A program made the translations under genes and the position numbers. A stretch of 64,000 bases of DNA from Anaerolineae bacterium (GTDB lineage Bacteria > Chloroflexota > Anaerolineae > Promineifilales > Promineifilaceae). Below are positions 27,185-36,821 of the stretch, one piece after another. Where the stretch lies: positions 124,001 to 188,000 of the forward strand of contig JADLAX010000032.1 in NCBI GenBank assembly GCA_020848035.1, written 5' to 3'. Each line of letters begins with the position of its first letter. Within the stretch, counting starts at the first letter, position 1. The notes under the pieces are model-generated. The model saw only the letters and a list, made by a program, of their open reading frames with translations. It made no database searches and was not told the origin of the DNA.

Positions 27185-27224
27185 GACAGCCAGCCAGAAA
27201 ACCGGTCGTCACCACGTTTGATGC

Positions 27225-27233
27225 TGCTATAAT
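27225..27233 (+). promoter_or_regulatory. Extended -10 promoter placed for a leaderless transcript
   Basis: TGCTATAAT ends seven bases before the ATG at 27241, so transcription would begin at or next to the start codon. No Shine-Dalgarno sequence exists. The same geometry is seen at 42246-42274 and 49396-49404. Confidence 0.55.
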
Positions 27234-27240
27234 CCGGCCC

Positions 27241-28485
27241 ATGACATCACACACCTCTTTTGATCCCATGCCCTTGCGGGCACAATTTCCGGCTTTGCAG
27301 TTAGAAGTGGGGGGGAAAACGGCCGTTTTCCTCGACGGACCCGGCGGTACTCAGGTGCCCCACAGCGTGATCGACGCCATGAGCGGCTACCTGCGCCACG
27401 GCGGCAGCAATGCGGGCGGCCCCTTTTTCACCAGCCGCTACACCGATGACGTGACCCACGCTGCCCGCCTGGCCATGATGGATCTGTACAACGCCCGCCG
27501 CCCTGAAGAAATTGTCTTTGGCCAGAACATGACCAGCCTCAACTTCAGCCTCAGCCGCGCCCTGGCCCGCACCTGGCAGCCCGGCGACGAAATCATCGTC
27601 ACCCGGCTGGACCACGACGCCAACATCTCCCCCTGGCTGCTGGCCGCCGAAGATCGCGGCGTGACGGTGCGCTGGCTGGACTTCGACCCAACCGACTGCA
27701 CCCTGCGCCTGGACACCCTGCCCGAACTGCTGAATGACAAAACGCGCCTGCTGGCCCTCACCTATGCCTCCAACGCGGTGGGTTCCATCAGCGATGTGCG
27801 CCGGGCGGCCCAACTGGCCCACGCGGCGGAGGCGCTGCTGCTGATTGATTCCGTGCATTTTGCCCCACACGGCCTCATTGATGTGCAGGCGCTCGACTGC
27901 GATTTCCTCATTTCCAGCGCTTATAAATATTTTGGCCCGCACACGGGCATTTTGTATGGCAAATACGAGCTGCTGGATGGCTTGCTGGCCTACAAAGTGC
28001 GCCCGGCACCGGGTAAACCGGCGGGCAAATGGGAAACCGGCACCCAAAGTTTTGAAAGCCTGGCGGGCGTAACGGCCGCTGTCAATTACCTGGCCACCTT
28101 GGGCGGGGAAACGGGCACCCGGCGCGAGCGATTGGTGCGGGCGATGCAGCACACCAAGGCTTATGAAATGTCGTTAAGCCAGCGCTTTTTACGGGGTGCC
28201 GCCCAGGTGCCTGGTTTGCGCGTCTTTGGCATTACCGACGTGGAGCGGCTGGATGAACGCACGCCCACCTTTGCCGTGAGCCTGGATGGCATTGCCCCGG
28301 AAGTGGTAGCTACCCGCCTGGGGGAGCAGGGCATTTTTGTCTGGCACGGGCATTATTATGCGGTAGCTGTGATGGAGCGCCTGGGCTTGTTGGCCCAGGG
28401 CGGTCTGGTGCGGATCGGTTTTGTGCATTACAACACGGCCGCTGAGGTGGATCAAGTCCTGGCGGCGCTGGCGGGTTTGCGGTAG
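27241..28485 (+). CDS. Class V aminotransferase (cysteine desulfurase-like)
   Basis: A 414-residue PLP enzyme with the fold-type I layout: FLDGPGGTQVPHSVIDAM near the N terminus, NMTSLNFSLSRAL and LDHDANISPWLLAAEDRG in the cofactor/substrate region, LIDSVHFAPHGLIDV with the PLP-binding aspartate, and SSAYKYFGPH bearing the lysine. It resembles the cysteine desulfurase-like group rather than housekeeping IscS/SufS. The active-site cysteine loop of true desulfurases is not evident, so the substrate is uncertain. No partner Suf/Isc genes are nearby. The mRNA may be leaderless. Confidence 0.82.
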   Translation: MTSHTSFDPMPLRAQFPALQLEVGGKTAVFLDGPGGTQVPHSVIDAMSGYLRHGGSNAGGPFFTSRYTDDVTHAARLAMMDLYNARRPEEIVFGQNMTSLNFSLSRALARTWQPGDEIIVTRLDHDANISPWLLAAEDRGVTVRWLDFDPTDCTLRLDTLPELLNDKTRLLALTYASNAVGSISDVRRAAQLAHAAEALLLIDSVHFAPHGLIDVQALDCDFLISSAYKYFGPHTGILYGKYELLDGLLAYKVRPAPGKPAGKWETGTQSFESLAGVTAAVNYLATLGGETGTRRERLVRAMQHTKAYEMSLSQRFLRGAAQVPGLRVFGITDVERLDERTPTFAVSLDGIAPEVVATRLGEQGIFVWHGHYYAVAVMERLGLLAQGGLVRIGFVHYNTAAEVDQVLAALAGLR

Positions 28486-28529
28486 GGAGAGGGAGGGAGA
28501 CGGCCGTTGCCGAGCAACAACCTCCCTGC

Positions 28530-28841
28530 TTATTTATCGCCCGTGGGCCGGTTGAGAATAAACCAGCCCACCATCATTAGAATAAACCCGCTAAAGAAGC
28601 CAACCCCCACACCCAAACCGGTGATCAGCATGCGCACCACCTGGCCAGAGGTGATGAGAGAAAAGCCGATGGCCACCAACCCCATGCCGCCCAGCGCGCC
28701 GGAAACCAGCAGCATACAGCCTGGCAGCCGCTCTGTCTGTTGATCCCTCTTTCGTCTTACAATCAAATATTCAACAATAGCTCCGAGAATGGCGCTGGTA
28801 AATCCAATAGCCACGCCAATAAAAAAAGATTGCCAATTCAT
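28530..28841 (-). CDS. Small two- to three-helix membrane protein, unknown function
   Basis: The 103-residue protein has hydrophobic segments at about residues 5-26, 43-63 and 70-95, with a basic cytoplasmic loop (VRRKRDQQTERLPG) between the first two. No family was recognised. It stands alone between convergent and divergent neighbours (the aminotransferase gene ends 45 bases away). The regular amphipathic pattern and clean start suggest a real gene, but support is moderate. Confidence 0.6.
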   Translation of the reverse strand: MNWQSFFIGVAIGFTSAILGAIVEYLIVRRKRDQQTERLPGCMLLVSGALGGMGLVAIGFSLITSGQVVRMLITGLGVGVGFFSGFILMMVGWFILNRPTGDK

Positions 28842-29009
28842 GGTTGTGTTAAGCCTCCATAGCCGTTATATACGCCACTGCCCGTTTGTGGTCTGCCCTG
28901 TATTTTCGATTCTACCCGTCATCTCTATTGTGTCATCTTCATGGGCTGTTGTGTAGACAAGTGGAATCGGTCGCGAAAAATGTTGGGGTGAACTGCTGTT
29001 TGCAGCTCG

Positions 29010-30929
29010 TTAAGAAGGTGTGGTTTGCCCGAGCGGCAGCTCAAGGTAAAACGTGCCGCCCTCGCTGCTGTGGCTTTCGGCCCACAGCTGGCCGCCATGC
29101 AGGTCGGCGATCGATTGAGTGATGGCCAAACCCAGGTCGCCGTTGGTTTTGTCAGACGCCTGTCCCTGGGGAGACGGCGGTGCAAGGTGCAGAAATTTGC
29201 TCTGCACCACGCCTGGGCCGTGGTCTTGTACCTGAAGCAGCACCCGCGGCGGTTTGGCGACCAGGGTCACCTTCACAGTTTCTGTCGGGGGTGATTGTTT
29301 GATGGCATTTTCCACCAGGCAGCTTACCGCGCGGTGCAGCTGAGCTGGATCACCCATCACCTGGTACTGGCTGGATTCGGCCGTTAACTGTAAGTCTACC
29401 TTTTTGGCTTCAGCTTCTGCCCGCCAGGTCTGCACAACCTCGGTGACGATGGCCAGCAAATCGCAGGGCTGCTGCTTGCGTGACTCGGCCTGATCAAACA
29501 ACAGGGCATTGCTCACGGCAATGGCAATGGCGGCGGCAATCGCCCGGGCGCGTTCCAGGTCGCCCTCGTGGAAGTCGCCGCCTTTTTTGTTAAGCAGCTG
29601 CATGGCCCCCACCACTTTGCCCCGGAAAATCAGGGGCACACACAGCAGGGAGCGCGTTTTGAAGCCAGTTTCCACATCGGCGTGGTGGTAATGGTTTTCA
29701 TGGTGGGCCACATCGTTGGTATAGATCGGCTTGCCGGTGCGTACGACTTTGCCCACAATGCCCTGGTCCAGCGTCAGTTCCAGCTTTTCGACCATTTCGA
29801 CGGCCGTTCCCACATTAGTCAGCACGCGTAAAGTTTGGGTTGTTTCGTTGAGCATCCACAGAGAAGATGCTTCAATTGCCCAGCTGTTGTGTACCTGCTG
29901 GATGGTCAGATGGATCACTTCCTGTAAATCTAGCGAGGCGGTGATGGTTTGGGTAATGTGAATGAGCGTGTTTAACTCCTCCAACCGGGCCGTTAGCGCC
30001 TGGTCGGCGGCCTGGAAGACGCGGGCGTTTTCCAGGGCAATGGCGGCAAAATCGGCCAGGAAGGAGAGCAAAAATTCGTCTTGCTTGCTAAAGGCGCGGT
30101 AGGCGGAGCGGTTGCTGACGCCCAGCACACCCAGGTTGATGCCGCGCAGTTGAAGCGGCACGTAGAGCACGGCGTGGGCAAAATAGCCGGTTTTCACCTT
30201 CATGCCCTGCCCGGCCATGGAGGATTGGCGCAACGGCCGTCCCGACTGCATCACTTCGCCAGCGGGAGAGTCCGCCAGGGGCAGGATGAGTCCTGTGTTG
30301 TTGGAGTGGAGCTGGGTTTGGCGGTCGTACGGCCGTAAATGTTTCCCATCGTCGTCGGGCAGCCAGATGGTGCTTTCTTCGGCATTGGTGAGATAGGTGG
30401 CTGCTTCCAGCACACGCTGCAGCACCTCGTCCACGCTCAGCAGGGTGGTAATCGCCTTGCCGATGTTGGACAGCGTGCGCATTTCGTTGCTCTGGCGGCT
30501 CATTTCCACCTTCAGGCGGCGAATTTGCTCGGCCAGCTCGGCCTTGTCGTGCAGCAGGCGTGTTTCCACCAGGGCACGATCAATCGTCTCGACAATTTCA
30601 TCGACGGTAAATGGCTTGATGAGGTAATCTTTGGCCCCCAGGCGAAACGCTTCAATGGCGCTGAGCTCAGACCCGTAGCCGGTCATCAGCACCACGGGGG
30701 TTTTGAGCGATTCCTGGGCCATCTGCTGCAGAACGTCCAGCCCGGTCATTTGCGGCAGGTTGTAATCCAGCATCACCAGGTCAGGGTCTTTTTCACGGAT
30801 GAGTTCCAGGCCGGTCTGGCCATCGTAGGCGTGCAGGGTGCGGTAACCGAAGGTGGGCAGCACCGTCTCGGTTAGATGTTTCACAATTTCTCGACTGTCG
30901 TCGATTATGAGAATGAACTCACCGCTCAT
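29010..30929 (-). CDS. Receiver-GAF-GAF-histidine-kinase-type ATPase hybrid sensor
   Basis: A 639-residue cytoplasmic protein. Residues 1-125 are a receiver with D10/D11, phosphorylation site D55 (VMLDYNLP), T83 and K105 (LIKPF). A helix to about 160 joins it to two GAF domains (about 165-310 and 325-475). Residues about 490-635 are an HATPase_c domain with N box SCLVENAIKQSP and G boxes DHGPGV and GDLGLAI. The usual dimerisation helix with a phospho-accepting histidine is not evident before the ATPase domain, so it may not be a conventional kinase. No partner regulator is adjacent. Likely a signalling integrator; ligands of the GAF domains are unknown. Confidence 0.88.
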   Translation of the reverse strand: MSGEFILIIDDSREIVKHLTETVLPTFGYRTLHAYDGQTGLELIREKDPDLVMLDYNLPQMTGLDVLQQMAQESLKTPVVLMTGYGSELSAIEAFRLGAKDYLIKPFTVDEIVETIDRALVETRLLHDKAELAEQIRRLKVEMSRQSNEMRTLSNIGKAITTLLSVDEVLQRVLEAATYLTNAEESTIWLPDDDGKHLRPYDRQTQLHSNNTGLILPLADSPAGEVMQSGRPLRQSSMAGQGMKVKTGYFAHAVLYVPLQLRGINLGVLGVSNRSAYRAFSKQDEFLLSFLADFAAIALENARVFQAADQALTARLEELNTLIHITQTITASLDLQEVIHLTIQQVHNSWAIEASSLWMLNETTQTLRVLTNVGTAVEMVEKLELTLDQGIVGKVVRTGKPIYTNDVAHHENHYHHADVETGFKTRSLLCVPLIFRGKVVGAMQLLNKKGGDFHEGDLERARAIAAAIAIAVSNALLFDQAESRKQQPCDLLAIVTEVVQTWRAEAEAKKVDLQLTAESSQYQVMGDPAQLHRAVSCLVENAIKQSPPTETVKVTLVAKPPRVLLQVQDHGPGVVQSKFLHLAPPSPQGQASDKTNGDLGLAITQSIADLHGGQLWAESHSSEGGTFYLELPLGQTTPS

Positions 30930-31491
30930 AGAAGTTACATCTTGAAAGAATCAGTCAGGACGGCCGTTGCCCCGCGAACCCCACTACTTGCCAGGTACCT
31001 ATATGCCGTGTGGATACGGCCGTATGCCCAGGACCTTAAGCGAACATTCTTACGCGTGTTATTAAGTGACGCCGCAGTTCCCATGTTGTTTGTGTATGAT
31101 TGAGGCCGCTAGATGGTAACAAAGCCGTGTTATGCCAACTTGCCTGGCCTTTAGAGCATACACCAGACCCATTAACCAAGGGTGAAATTTCAGTAAATGT
31201 TCCGTGCTGAAAACCGAAATTAGCTGCGGCTGACCCTCTAAACTGACTCAACTACACTTTCAATACAAATAAGGTCCGGTTTACTGGAAGGGCTGTTCAG
31301 CAAATGGTATGGTTATGTTTGCCAATGCTATAAGCGATTATAACATAGCCTACGGGTTGATCGCTAAGTGCAGTTTGGCATGAGTTTGTTCCGAAAATGG
31401 CAGGCGCTGCGTGTCTGCCCACTGAAAACGGGCAAACCCGCAGCCGCACCGCTAACGTGGGGGTTCAGACTAAAATCGCTCCATAAATAAC
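30930..31491. other. Long non-coding gap upstream of the sensor and LysM genes
   Basis: About 560 bases with lower GC than the genes and no credible ORF, RBS or RNA gene. Two ACGGCCGT sites lie near 30961 and 31018. A TATAAT on the minus strand (31337-31342) could belong to a promoter for the sensor gene, but no matching -35 box was found. Confidence 0.4.
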
Positions 31492-31520
31492 TTTACGTAA
31501 AGCAGGGAACGTGCTATAGT
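31492..31520 (+). promoter_or_regulatory. Promoter of the LysM lipoprotein gene
   Basis: TTTACG (31492-31497) and TATAGT (31515-31520) are spaced by exactly 17 bases, a good housekeeping-sigma match. The expected start near 31527 gives a 5' leader of about 120 bases ending in a strong GGAGGTAAGAG ribosome site. Confidence 0.6.
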
Positions 31521-31649
31521 AAGCGCATCATTGGTTATGTTAATGTAACAGGGTCAATTTTCAGGCCAGTCCTGCAAAACCAACCCGCTCAATGGCACCC
31601 AGGCGCATACGGTGCTTTTGAGTCAATCATCTGTCTGTGGAGGTAAGAG

Positions 31650-32636
31650 ATGGTTTACCAGCGGCGTTTACTCAGTTTACTGACGTTGTTTATTGTGATC
31701 AGCTTATTTGTGGTTGCCTGCGAACGGCCGCTTGGCGGTACCGATGAGGATACAACCAACCAGAACGAACAGGTTGATGATCCCGATGTCGGCGGCGGGG
31801 TGGAGACCGGTGGTGACACCGGCACAACGGACGGCGGCACAACCGACGGTGGCGTTACCGAGGGTGCCACTTCGGGTGACACTACCGAAGGGGCCACAAG
31901 TGACTCATCGGGCGATACGGCTGGTGAAACCACCGACTCGGGCACAAGCGAGACAACCACTGACACGACAGGCGATACAACAACCGACAGTGGTGGCGAG
32001 ACGCAAGATGACAGCGCCGAAGCAGGTGGCGGTGTGGGTGACACCACTACCGATACCGGCAGCGAAACGGCCGCTGGCGACACCACTACCGATACAGCAG
32101 CCGACGAGGCTACAACGACGACAGCTGTTCCGGCATCCCACACGGTAGCCGCCGGGGAAAACCTGTATCGCATCGGCCTCAAATATGGCATTTCCTGGGT
32201 GGCCATTGCCAATGCCAACAATCTGACCAACCCCAATATTTTGACTGTTGGGCAGGTGCTGACACTGCCGGGGGGCAACACCCCCACGCCCACCCCTGCG
32301 CCCACGCCATCGCCGCAAACGGAAACGACCTACATCGTGCAGGCGGGCGACAATTTGTACCGCATTGGCCTGCGTTTTGGCATCAGCTGGGTGCAAATTG
32401 CCGAGGCCAACGGGCTGGTTAATCCCAACATGATTACAGTGGGCAGCGAGCTCAAAATTCCGGTGAACACACCCGGACCGGCCCCTGCTTTTTCGCACGT
32501 GGTGAAACCGGGCGAAACGCTGTTCCTCATTTCTTTGCAGTACGGCGTGGCCTGGCCCGCCATTGCAGAGGCCAACAACCTGACGTCGCCCTACGTCATC
32601 TACGTCGGCCAGACGCTGCAAATTCCGGGCAGCTGA
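31650..32636 (+). CDS. Lipoprotein with three LysM domains
   Basis: A 328-residue protein: lipoprotein signal peptide ending at VVAC (Cys25), a long Thr/Asp/Gly/Ser-rich disordered tether (about residues 30-165), then three LysM repeats at about 168-212, 228-275 and 281-327. Each shows the YRIGLKYG/SWVAIANANNL pattern (first) or its variants, and Pro-rich linkers (PTPTPAPTPSP) join them. LysM binds peptidoglycan or chitin-like glycans, so the protein probably links the membrane to the wall or an extracellular sheath. It is monocistronic, with its own promoter and a following terminator. The tether codes in near-repeated ACC/GAC/GGC units and may vary in length. Confidence 0.9.
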   Translation: MVYQRRLLSLLTLFIVISLFVVACERPLGGTDEDTTNQNEQVDDPDVGGGVETGGDTGTTDGGTTDGGVTEGATSGDTTEGATSDSSGDTAGETTDSGTSETTTDTTGDTTTDSGGETQDDSAEAGGGVGDTTTDTGSETAAGDTTTDTAADEATTTTAVPASHTVAAGENLYRIGLKYGISWVAIANANNLTNPNILTVGQVLTLPGGNTPTPTPAPTPSPQTETTYIVQAGDNLYRIGLRFGISWVQIAEANGLVNPNMITVGSELKIPVNTPGPAPAFSHVVKPGETLFLISLQYGVAWPAIAEANNLTSPYVIYVGQTLQIPGS

Positions 32637-32658
32637 GCCACCCCTAAAATTTTCACTG

Positions 32659-32691
32659 AGAATGGCCTAATCTTTAAGATTGGGCCATTCT
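32659..32691. repeat. Hairpin just after the LysM gene
   Basis: AGAATGGCC and GGCCATTCT (32659-32667 and 32683-32691) form a stem with an inner TAATCTT/AAGATT pairing. It has no strong U-tract and precedes a better terminator at 32722. Confidence 0.55.
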
Positions 32692-32721
32692 GAAGCTGTT
32701 TCGACTCCTATAAATTGAACA

Positions 32722-32752
32722 AAAAAGCGCACCCTTGACGAGTGCGCTTTTT
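32722..32752 (+). terminator. Rho-independent terminator of the LysM gene
   Basis: AAAAAGCGCAC (32722-32732) pairs with GTGCGCTTTTT (32742-32752) over a nine-base loop, followed by CTTTT. The A-rich left arm allows action in both directions. Confidence 0.8.
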
Positions 32753-32778
32753 CTTTTGTCTGTTTACGATTGCCCTAT

Positions 32779-32886
32779 GTAATTGGCAGAAAGTTTTTCA
32801 AAATAAATGAGCGTGGAATCTGCCAATTACTTGAGTAAACCGCACAAAAATGGCGCTTTTTCTTCCAAAAACTTTGTGCGGTTTAC
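32779..32886. repeat. Two consecutive stems before the exporter stop codon
   Basis: GTAATTGGCAGA/TCTGCCAATTAC (32779-32790, 32819-32830) and GTAAACCGCACAAA/TTTGTGCGGTTTAC (32835-32848, 32873-32886) are both exact. They lie directly after the exporter gene on the minus strand and may end its transcription or form part of a mobile palindrome. Confidence 0.7.
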
Positions 32887-34818
32887 TTAATTTCGGCTGA
32901 ACTGCTCCTGGGTTTGCTGGGCTTTTTGGGCGGCCCACTGCATGGTATACAGGTTGTAGTAGCGCCCTTTTTGCGCCAGGAGTTCTTCGTGGGTGCCTTG
33001 CTCGACAATACGGCCGTGATCCAACACCACAATCTGGTCTGCCCCCACAATGGTGCTCAGCCGGTGGGCGATGACAAAGCTGGTGCGCCCTTCCATGAGC
33101 GTGTCCAGCGCCCGCTGGATCACCTTTTCGGTAGTGGTGTCGACGCTGCTGGTGGCTTCATCCAGGATGAGAATGCGCGGATTGGCCAGCAAGGCGCGAG
33201 CAAAGGAGAGGATCTGCCGCTGCCCCACGCTGAGGTTGACGCCGTTTTCGCCCACTTCGGTCTGGTACCCTTCTGGCAGCTTGCGGATGAAGTCGTCGGC
33301 ACCAACGGCCGTTGCCGCCGCTATCACTTCCTCATCGGTGGCGTTGAGACGGCCGTAGCGAATATTTTCCCCAATTGTGCCCGTAAACAAGAAAGTATCT
33401 TGCAGCACAATGCCCAGCTGCGAACGCAAGCTGGCTTGCGTCACCTGGCGCACCTCATGCCCGTCAATCGTCAGCGACCCGCCGGTGATGTCGAAAAAGC
33501 GGGAAATGAGCCGGATGATGGTGCTTTTGCCCGCGCCCGTCTCGCCGACCAGGGCAATGCGCTGGCCTGGCCGGGCGCTCAGGGTGATGCCGTTAAGTAC
33601 CGGTACACCATTCTGGTAGCTAAACTTCACGTCCTTAAACGCCACGTGCCCCTGCACCGGCGGCAGCTCATAGGCGTTTGGTGCATCCAGCAGATCGGAT
33701 TGAGTGTCTAGCAGGCCAAACACCCGCTCGCTGGCGGCCATGGTGGCCTGGAAGGTGTTGTAGCGCTGCGCCAGTTCGCGAATCGGCTCAAAAAAGCGGT
33801 CGATGTACAGCACAAAAGCAACCAGTGTCCCGGTGGTGAGGGCATCGCCCAGCACCAGGTAGCCGCCCACGCCGATCACCAACGCCGTGGCCAACGATCC
33901 CATAAAATCGACCCCCGGGAAGAAGATGGCCGCCAGGCGGCTGGCATCCACGTTGGCGTCGAAGAAGGAGTAGTTGAGATCGTCAAAGTGCTGGCTGTTT
34001 TTCTGCTCGCGGATGAAGCTTTTGGTGACACGAATGCCGGAAATGGATTCGTTGAGGTAGCCGTTGATGAGCGACAGCCGCTGCCGGGTGGCCCGGTAGG
34101 CACCGCGTACCCGCACGCGCCAGTAATTGGTCAGGCTTATCATGAGGGGCAGCACGGCAAAGGTCACCAGGGCCAGCCGCCAGTTCAAAATGAGCATGGC
34201 GATGATGATGCCCGTCAGGGTGAAGAAGGAGCGGAACAGGCCGGTGATGGACCAGGTGATGAAATCTTGCAGTACGCCCACATCGCTGATAAGGCGGCTC
34301 ATCAGACGGCCGACGCTGTAGTTGTTGTGGAAGTTAAGCGACAGCGTGTGCAGGTGGCGGAACAGATCGCTGCGGTAGTCGGCGACCACCTTGGTGCCCA
34401 CGTAGGCCATGACGGCAATGCGGAATCGGTTGGTGATCCATTCACCCACAGCCGCCACGGCAAAGACAATTGTCCACAGGCGCAGGGTGTCCAGTTCGCC
34501 AGCGCGGATGCCGTCGTCGATGGCCAGGCCGACGATGGACGGCTGGGAGACGGCCAGCAGTGAGCTAACGATCATCAGGACGATGGCCAGGACGAGTTTG
34601 GTCATATACGGCCGCATATACCCCAGCAGTCGGCGCACCAAACGGCCGTCGTACGCCTTGCCCAGCATATCGTCATCATCTTCGCGCAGCAGGGCGCGGA
34701 TGCGCTCTTCGCGGTCGCGCCGTTCCTGCTCTTCGATGCCAATGCGGAGATCAAACTCTTTTTCCGGGGAACGGCCGTTGCGCTTCCCATCTTTTTGCGG
34801 TTTCTGTTGGTTGCTCAT
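32887..34818 (-). CDS. ABC exporter half-transporter (membrane plus ATPase domain), second gene
   Basis: A 643-residue protein: a cytoplasmic charged N terminus, six membrane helices (about residues 70-350) and an ATPase domain with Walker A GETGAGKST, Q-loop VLQDTFLF, signature LSVGQRQ and Walker B RILILDEATSSVD. This is the MsbA/LmrA type B exporter family. It overlaps the upstream exporter gene by ATGA and has GGAGGGCAAGG before the start, so the two subunits probably form a heterodimer (TM287/288-like). The substrate could be a drug, lipid or peptide. The signature here is LSVGQ rather than LSGGQ; heterodimers often have one degenerate site. Confidence 0.9.
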   Translation of the reverse strand: MSNQQKPQKDGKRNGRSPEKEFDLRIGIEEQERRDREERIRALLREDDDDMLGKAYDGRLVRRLLGYMRPYMTKLVLAIVLMIVSSLLAVSQPSIVGLAIDDGIRAGELDTLRLWTIVFAVAAVGEWITNRFRIAVMAYVGTKVVADYRSDLFRHLHTLSLNFHNNYSVGRLMSRLISDVGVLQDFITWSITGLFRSFFTLTGIIIAMLILNWRLALVTFAVLPLMISLTNYWRVRVRGAYRATRQRLSLINGYLNESISGIRVTKSFIREQKNSQHFDDLNYSFFDANVDASRLAAIFFPGVDFMGSLATALVIGVGGYLVLGDALTTGTLVAFVLYIDRFFEPIRELAQRYNTFQATMAASERVFGLLDTQSDLLDAPNAYELPPVQGHVAFKDVKFSYQNGVPVLNGITLSARPGQRIALVGETGAGKSTIIRLISRFFDITGGSLTIDGHEVRQVTQASLRSQLGIVLQDTFLFTGTIGENIRYGRLNATDEEVIAAATAVGADDFIRKLPEGYQTEVGENGVNLSVGQRQILSFARALLANPRILILDEATSSVDTTTEKVIQRALDTLMEGRTSFVIAHRLSTIVGADQIVVLDHGRIVEQGTHEELLAQKGRYYNLYTMQWAAQKAQQTQEQFSRN

Positions 34819-36593
34819 TGCGCCTTGCCCTCCATTTCCGCTGCCAGGGCCACAAATGCTTCCTGGTCTTTCAACTGCAAATCGTAAATCTGGCGGTAGA
34901 GGCCACCTTCGGCCAGGAGCTGCTGGTGGGTGCCGCGTTGGACGATACGGCCGTTGTCCAGCACCAAAATCTGGTCCGCGTTTTTCAGCGTTAGCAGCCG
35001 CTGGGCAATGACAAACGTGGTGCGCCCTTCCATCAGCACCGCCAGCGCTTCCTGGATCAGATGCTCTGTTTCGGTGTCCACGCTGCTGGTAGAGTCGTCC
35101 AGGATGAGGATGCGCGGGTCGGTGAGCAGGGCGCGGGCGATGGCGATGCGCTGCTTCTGCCCGCCGCTCAGCGTGACGCCCCGTTCGCCGACGCGGGTGT
35201 TGTACCCATCGGGCATTTCGGTGATGAAGCCGTGGGCGCGGGCGGCTTTGGCAGCGGCAATAATTTCCTCGATGGGGGCATTGGGACGGCCGTAGGCAAT
35301 ATTCTCGGCCACCGTCTGGCTAAACAAAAACGGATCTTGCAGCACAATGCCAATCTGCCGCCGCAGCGATTTCACCTGCACATCGCGCACATCCACGCCA
35401 TCCACCAGTACCCGGCCTTCTGAGGTGTCGTAAAAGCGGGGAATCAGGTTGGTCACCGTGGATTTGCCGGAGCCGGTGGGACCAATCAGAGCGACTGTCT
35501 GGCCCGGTTCGGCGTGGAAGGAAATGTCGGCCAGAATCGAGCGGTTGGCGCGGTAGGCAAAGTTCACATTTTCAAACGTAACGGCCCCTGCCAGGCGCTC
35601 CAGCGCGATAGCATCTTCATGTTCCTCAATTTCGCTGGGCGTGTCGATAATGTCGAAGACACGCTTGGCACTGGCCCCGGCCGTGGCGGCCAGGTTTACC
35701 AGAAAGCCCAGCCGCTGCACCGGTGCGCCCAGCATCAGCACGTAAGAAATCAGGGCAAACAGCGACCCGACGGTGATATCACCGGCCAGGGCGCGCGGGC
35801 CGCCAAACCAGAGCAGCAAAAAGATCGAGGCGGCCACCAGGAAGGTGAACAGCGGCCAGTTGTTGGCCCAGGTTTTAATCAGTTCAAAACGGCGGTCAAA
35901 CCATTCATCGTTGTGATGGTCAAATTTGGCCAGTTCATGCGGTTCGCGGGCAAACGCCTTTACCACGTTGATGCCCGTCATGCTCTCCTGCATGGTGGAG
36001 GAAAGCACGCCCATCTGCTCCTGGATGAGGTTAAACATGGGGCGAACCGTGTTGCCAAAGCGGATGGTGGCGTAAATGAGCAGCGGCACGGGAATGAGGC
36101 CCAGCAAAGAAAGCTGCACCGATTCCAGCAGCATCGTCACGATCACACCCAGCAGCAGCAAAATGGTGGAAATGAGGCCCATCAGCCCGGCGCCCACAAA
36201 CTGCTCTGTTTCAGAAATGTCGCTGGTGGCCCGGCTCATCAAATCGCCGGTCAGGGTGCGATCGTGAAAGCTAAACGGCAGCGATTGGATGCTGTTGTAA
36301 AAGTGGTTGCGCAGATCGTAAGAGACGCGATGGGTGAGCCATTCACCGTAGAAAAACTGGCCAAATCCGGCCAGGCCCCGCACGACGGCAATGCCTAAAA
36401 TGACGCCACCGGCCACAAACAGGGCACGTGGTTCACCTTCGGTCAGCCCGTTGTCGATGGCGTCTTTGATGATCTGCGGCACAAACAGGTTCAGTAAGGT
36501 GGCAAAAAGCATGGAGAAGTAGGCGATGAACAACTGCTTTGAGTATGGTTTTAGATATCCCAGCAATCGTCGGTAGACTGCATCTTCCTTCAT
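34815..36593 (-). CDS. ABC exporter half-transporter (membrane plus ATPase domain), first gene
   Basis: 592 residues from the ATG at 36593, chosen because GGAGGACAAGCTTT precedes it. The frame remains open further upstream through AT-rich promoter DNA. There are six membrane helices, then an ATPase domain with Walker A GPTGSGKST, VLQDPFLFSQ, the canonical LSGGQKQRIAIARALL and Walker B RILILDDSTSSVD, where the catalytic glutamate is replaced by Asp (DD). With the neighbouring subunit (DEA, LSVGQ), this suggests an asymmetric heterodimer with one consensus and one degenerate site. It is divergent from the DUF2089 gene. Confidence 0.9.
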   Translation of the reverse strand: MKEDAVYRRLLGYLKPYSKQLFIAYFSMLFATLLNLFVPQIIKDAIDNGLTEGEPRALFVAGGVILGIAVVRGLAGFGQFFYGEWLTHRVSYDLRNHFYNSIQSLPFSFHDRTLTGDLMSRATSDISETEQFVGAGLMGLISTILLLLGVIVTMLLESVQLSLLGLIPVPLLIYATIRFGNTVRPMFNLIQEQMGVLSSTMQESMTGINVVKAFAREPHELAKFDHHNDEWFDRRFELIKTWANNWPLFTFLVAASIFLLLWFGGPRALAGDITVGSLFALISYVLMLGAPVQRLGFLVNLAATAGASAKRVFDIIDTPSEIEEHEDAIALERLAGAVTFENVNFAYRANRSILADISFHAEPGQTVALIGPTGSGKSTVTNLIPRFYDTSEGRVLVDGVDVRDVQVKSLRRQIGIVLQDPFLFSQTVAENIAYGRPNAPIEEIIAAAKAARAHGFITEMPDGYNTRVGERGVTLSGGQKQRIAIARALLTDPRILILDDSTSSVDTETEHLIQEALAVLMEGRTTFVIAQRLLTLKNADQILVLDNGRIVQRGTHQQLLAEGGLYRQIYDLQLKDQEAFVALAAEMEGKAQ

Positions 36594-36821
36594 AAAGCTT
36601 GTCCTCCAAGAAAGAGTATGTCGGAAACGGCCGTTTCCCCATTCACATCCAACAGGGAGCCAATCCCTGACCATTAGACAATCATCTAACGGAATCAAGT
36701 AGTTTATACAAACCGGCTGGTGCTGTCCACCCACACAATTTAATTGCCCCTTAATTGCCACTGATTCCAAAAGGCTCGATGTAAACGACAAAGTTGGCAA
36801 GAAACGCAAATTCTTGGACGA
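36594..36821. other. Non-coding gap upstream of the exporter genes
   Basis: Holds the ribosome site of the exporter gene (36594-36610), one ACGGCCGT site near 36630 and AT-rich DNA. No ORF or RNA gene was seen. Confidence 0.4.

Noticed and set aside
30876..31251. Small frames 30876-31103 (plus) and 31036-31251 (minus)
   Set aside because: No ribosome site, unlikely composition, no family; treated as non-coding.
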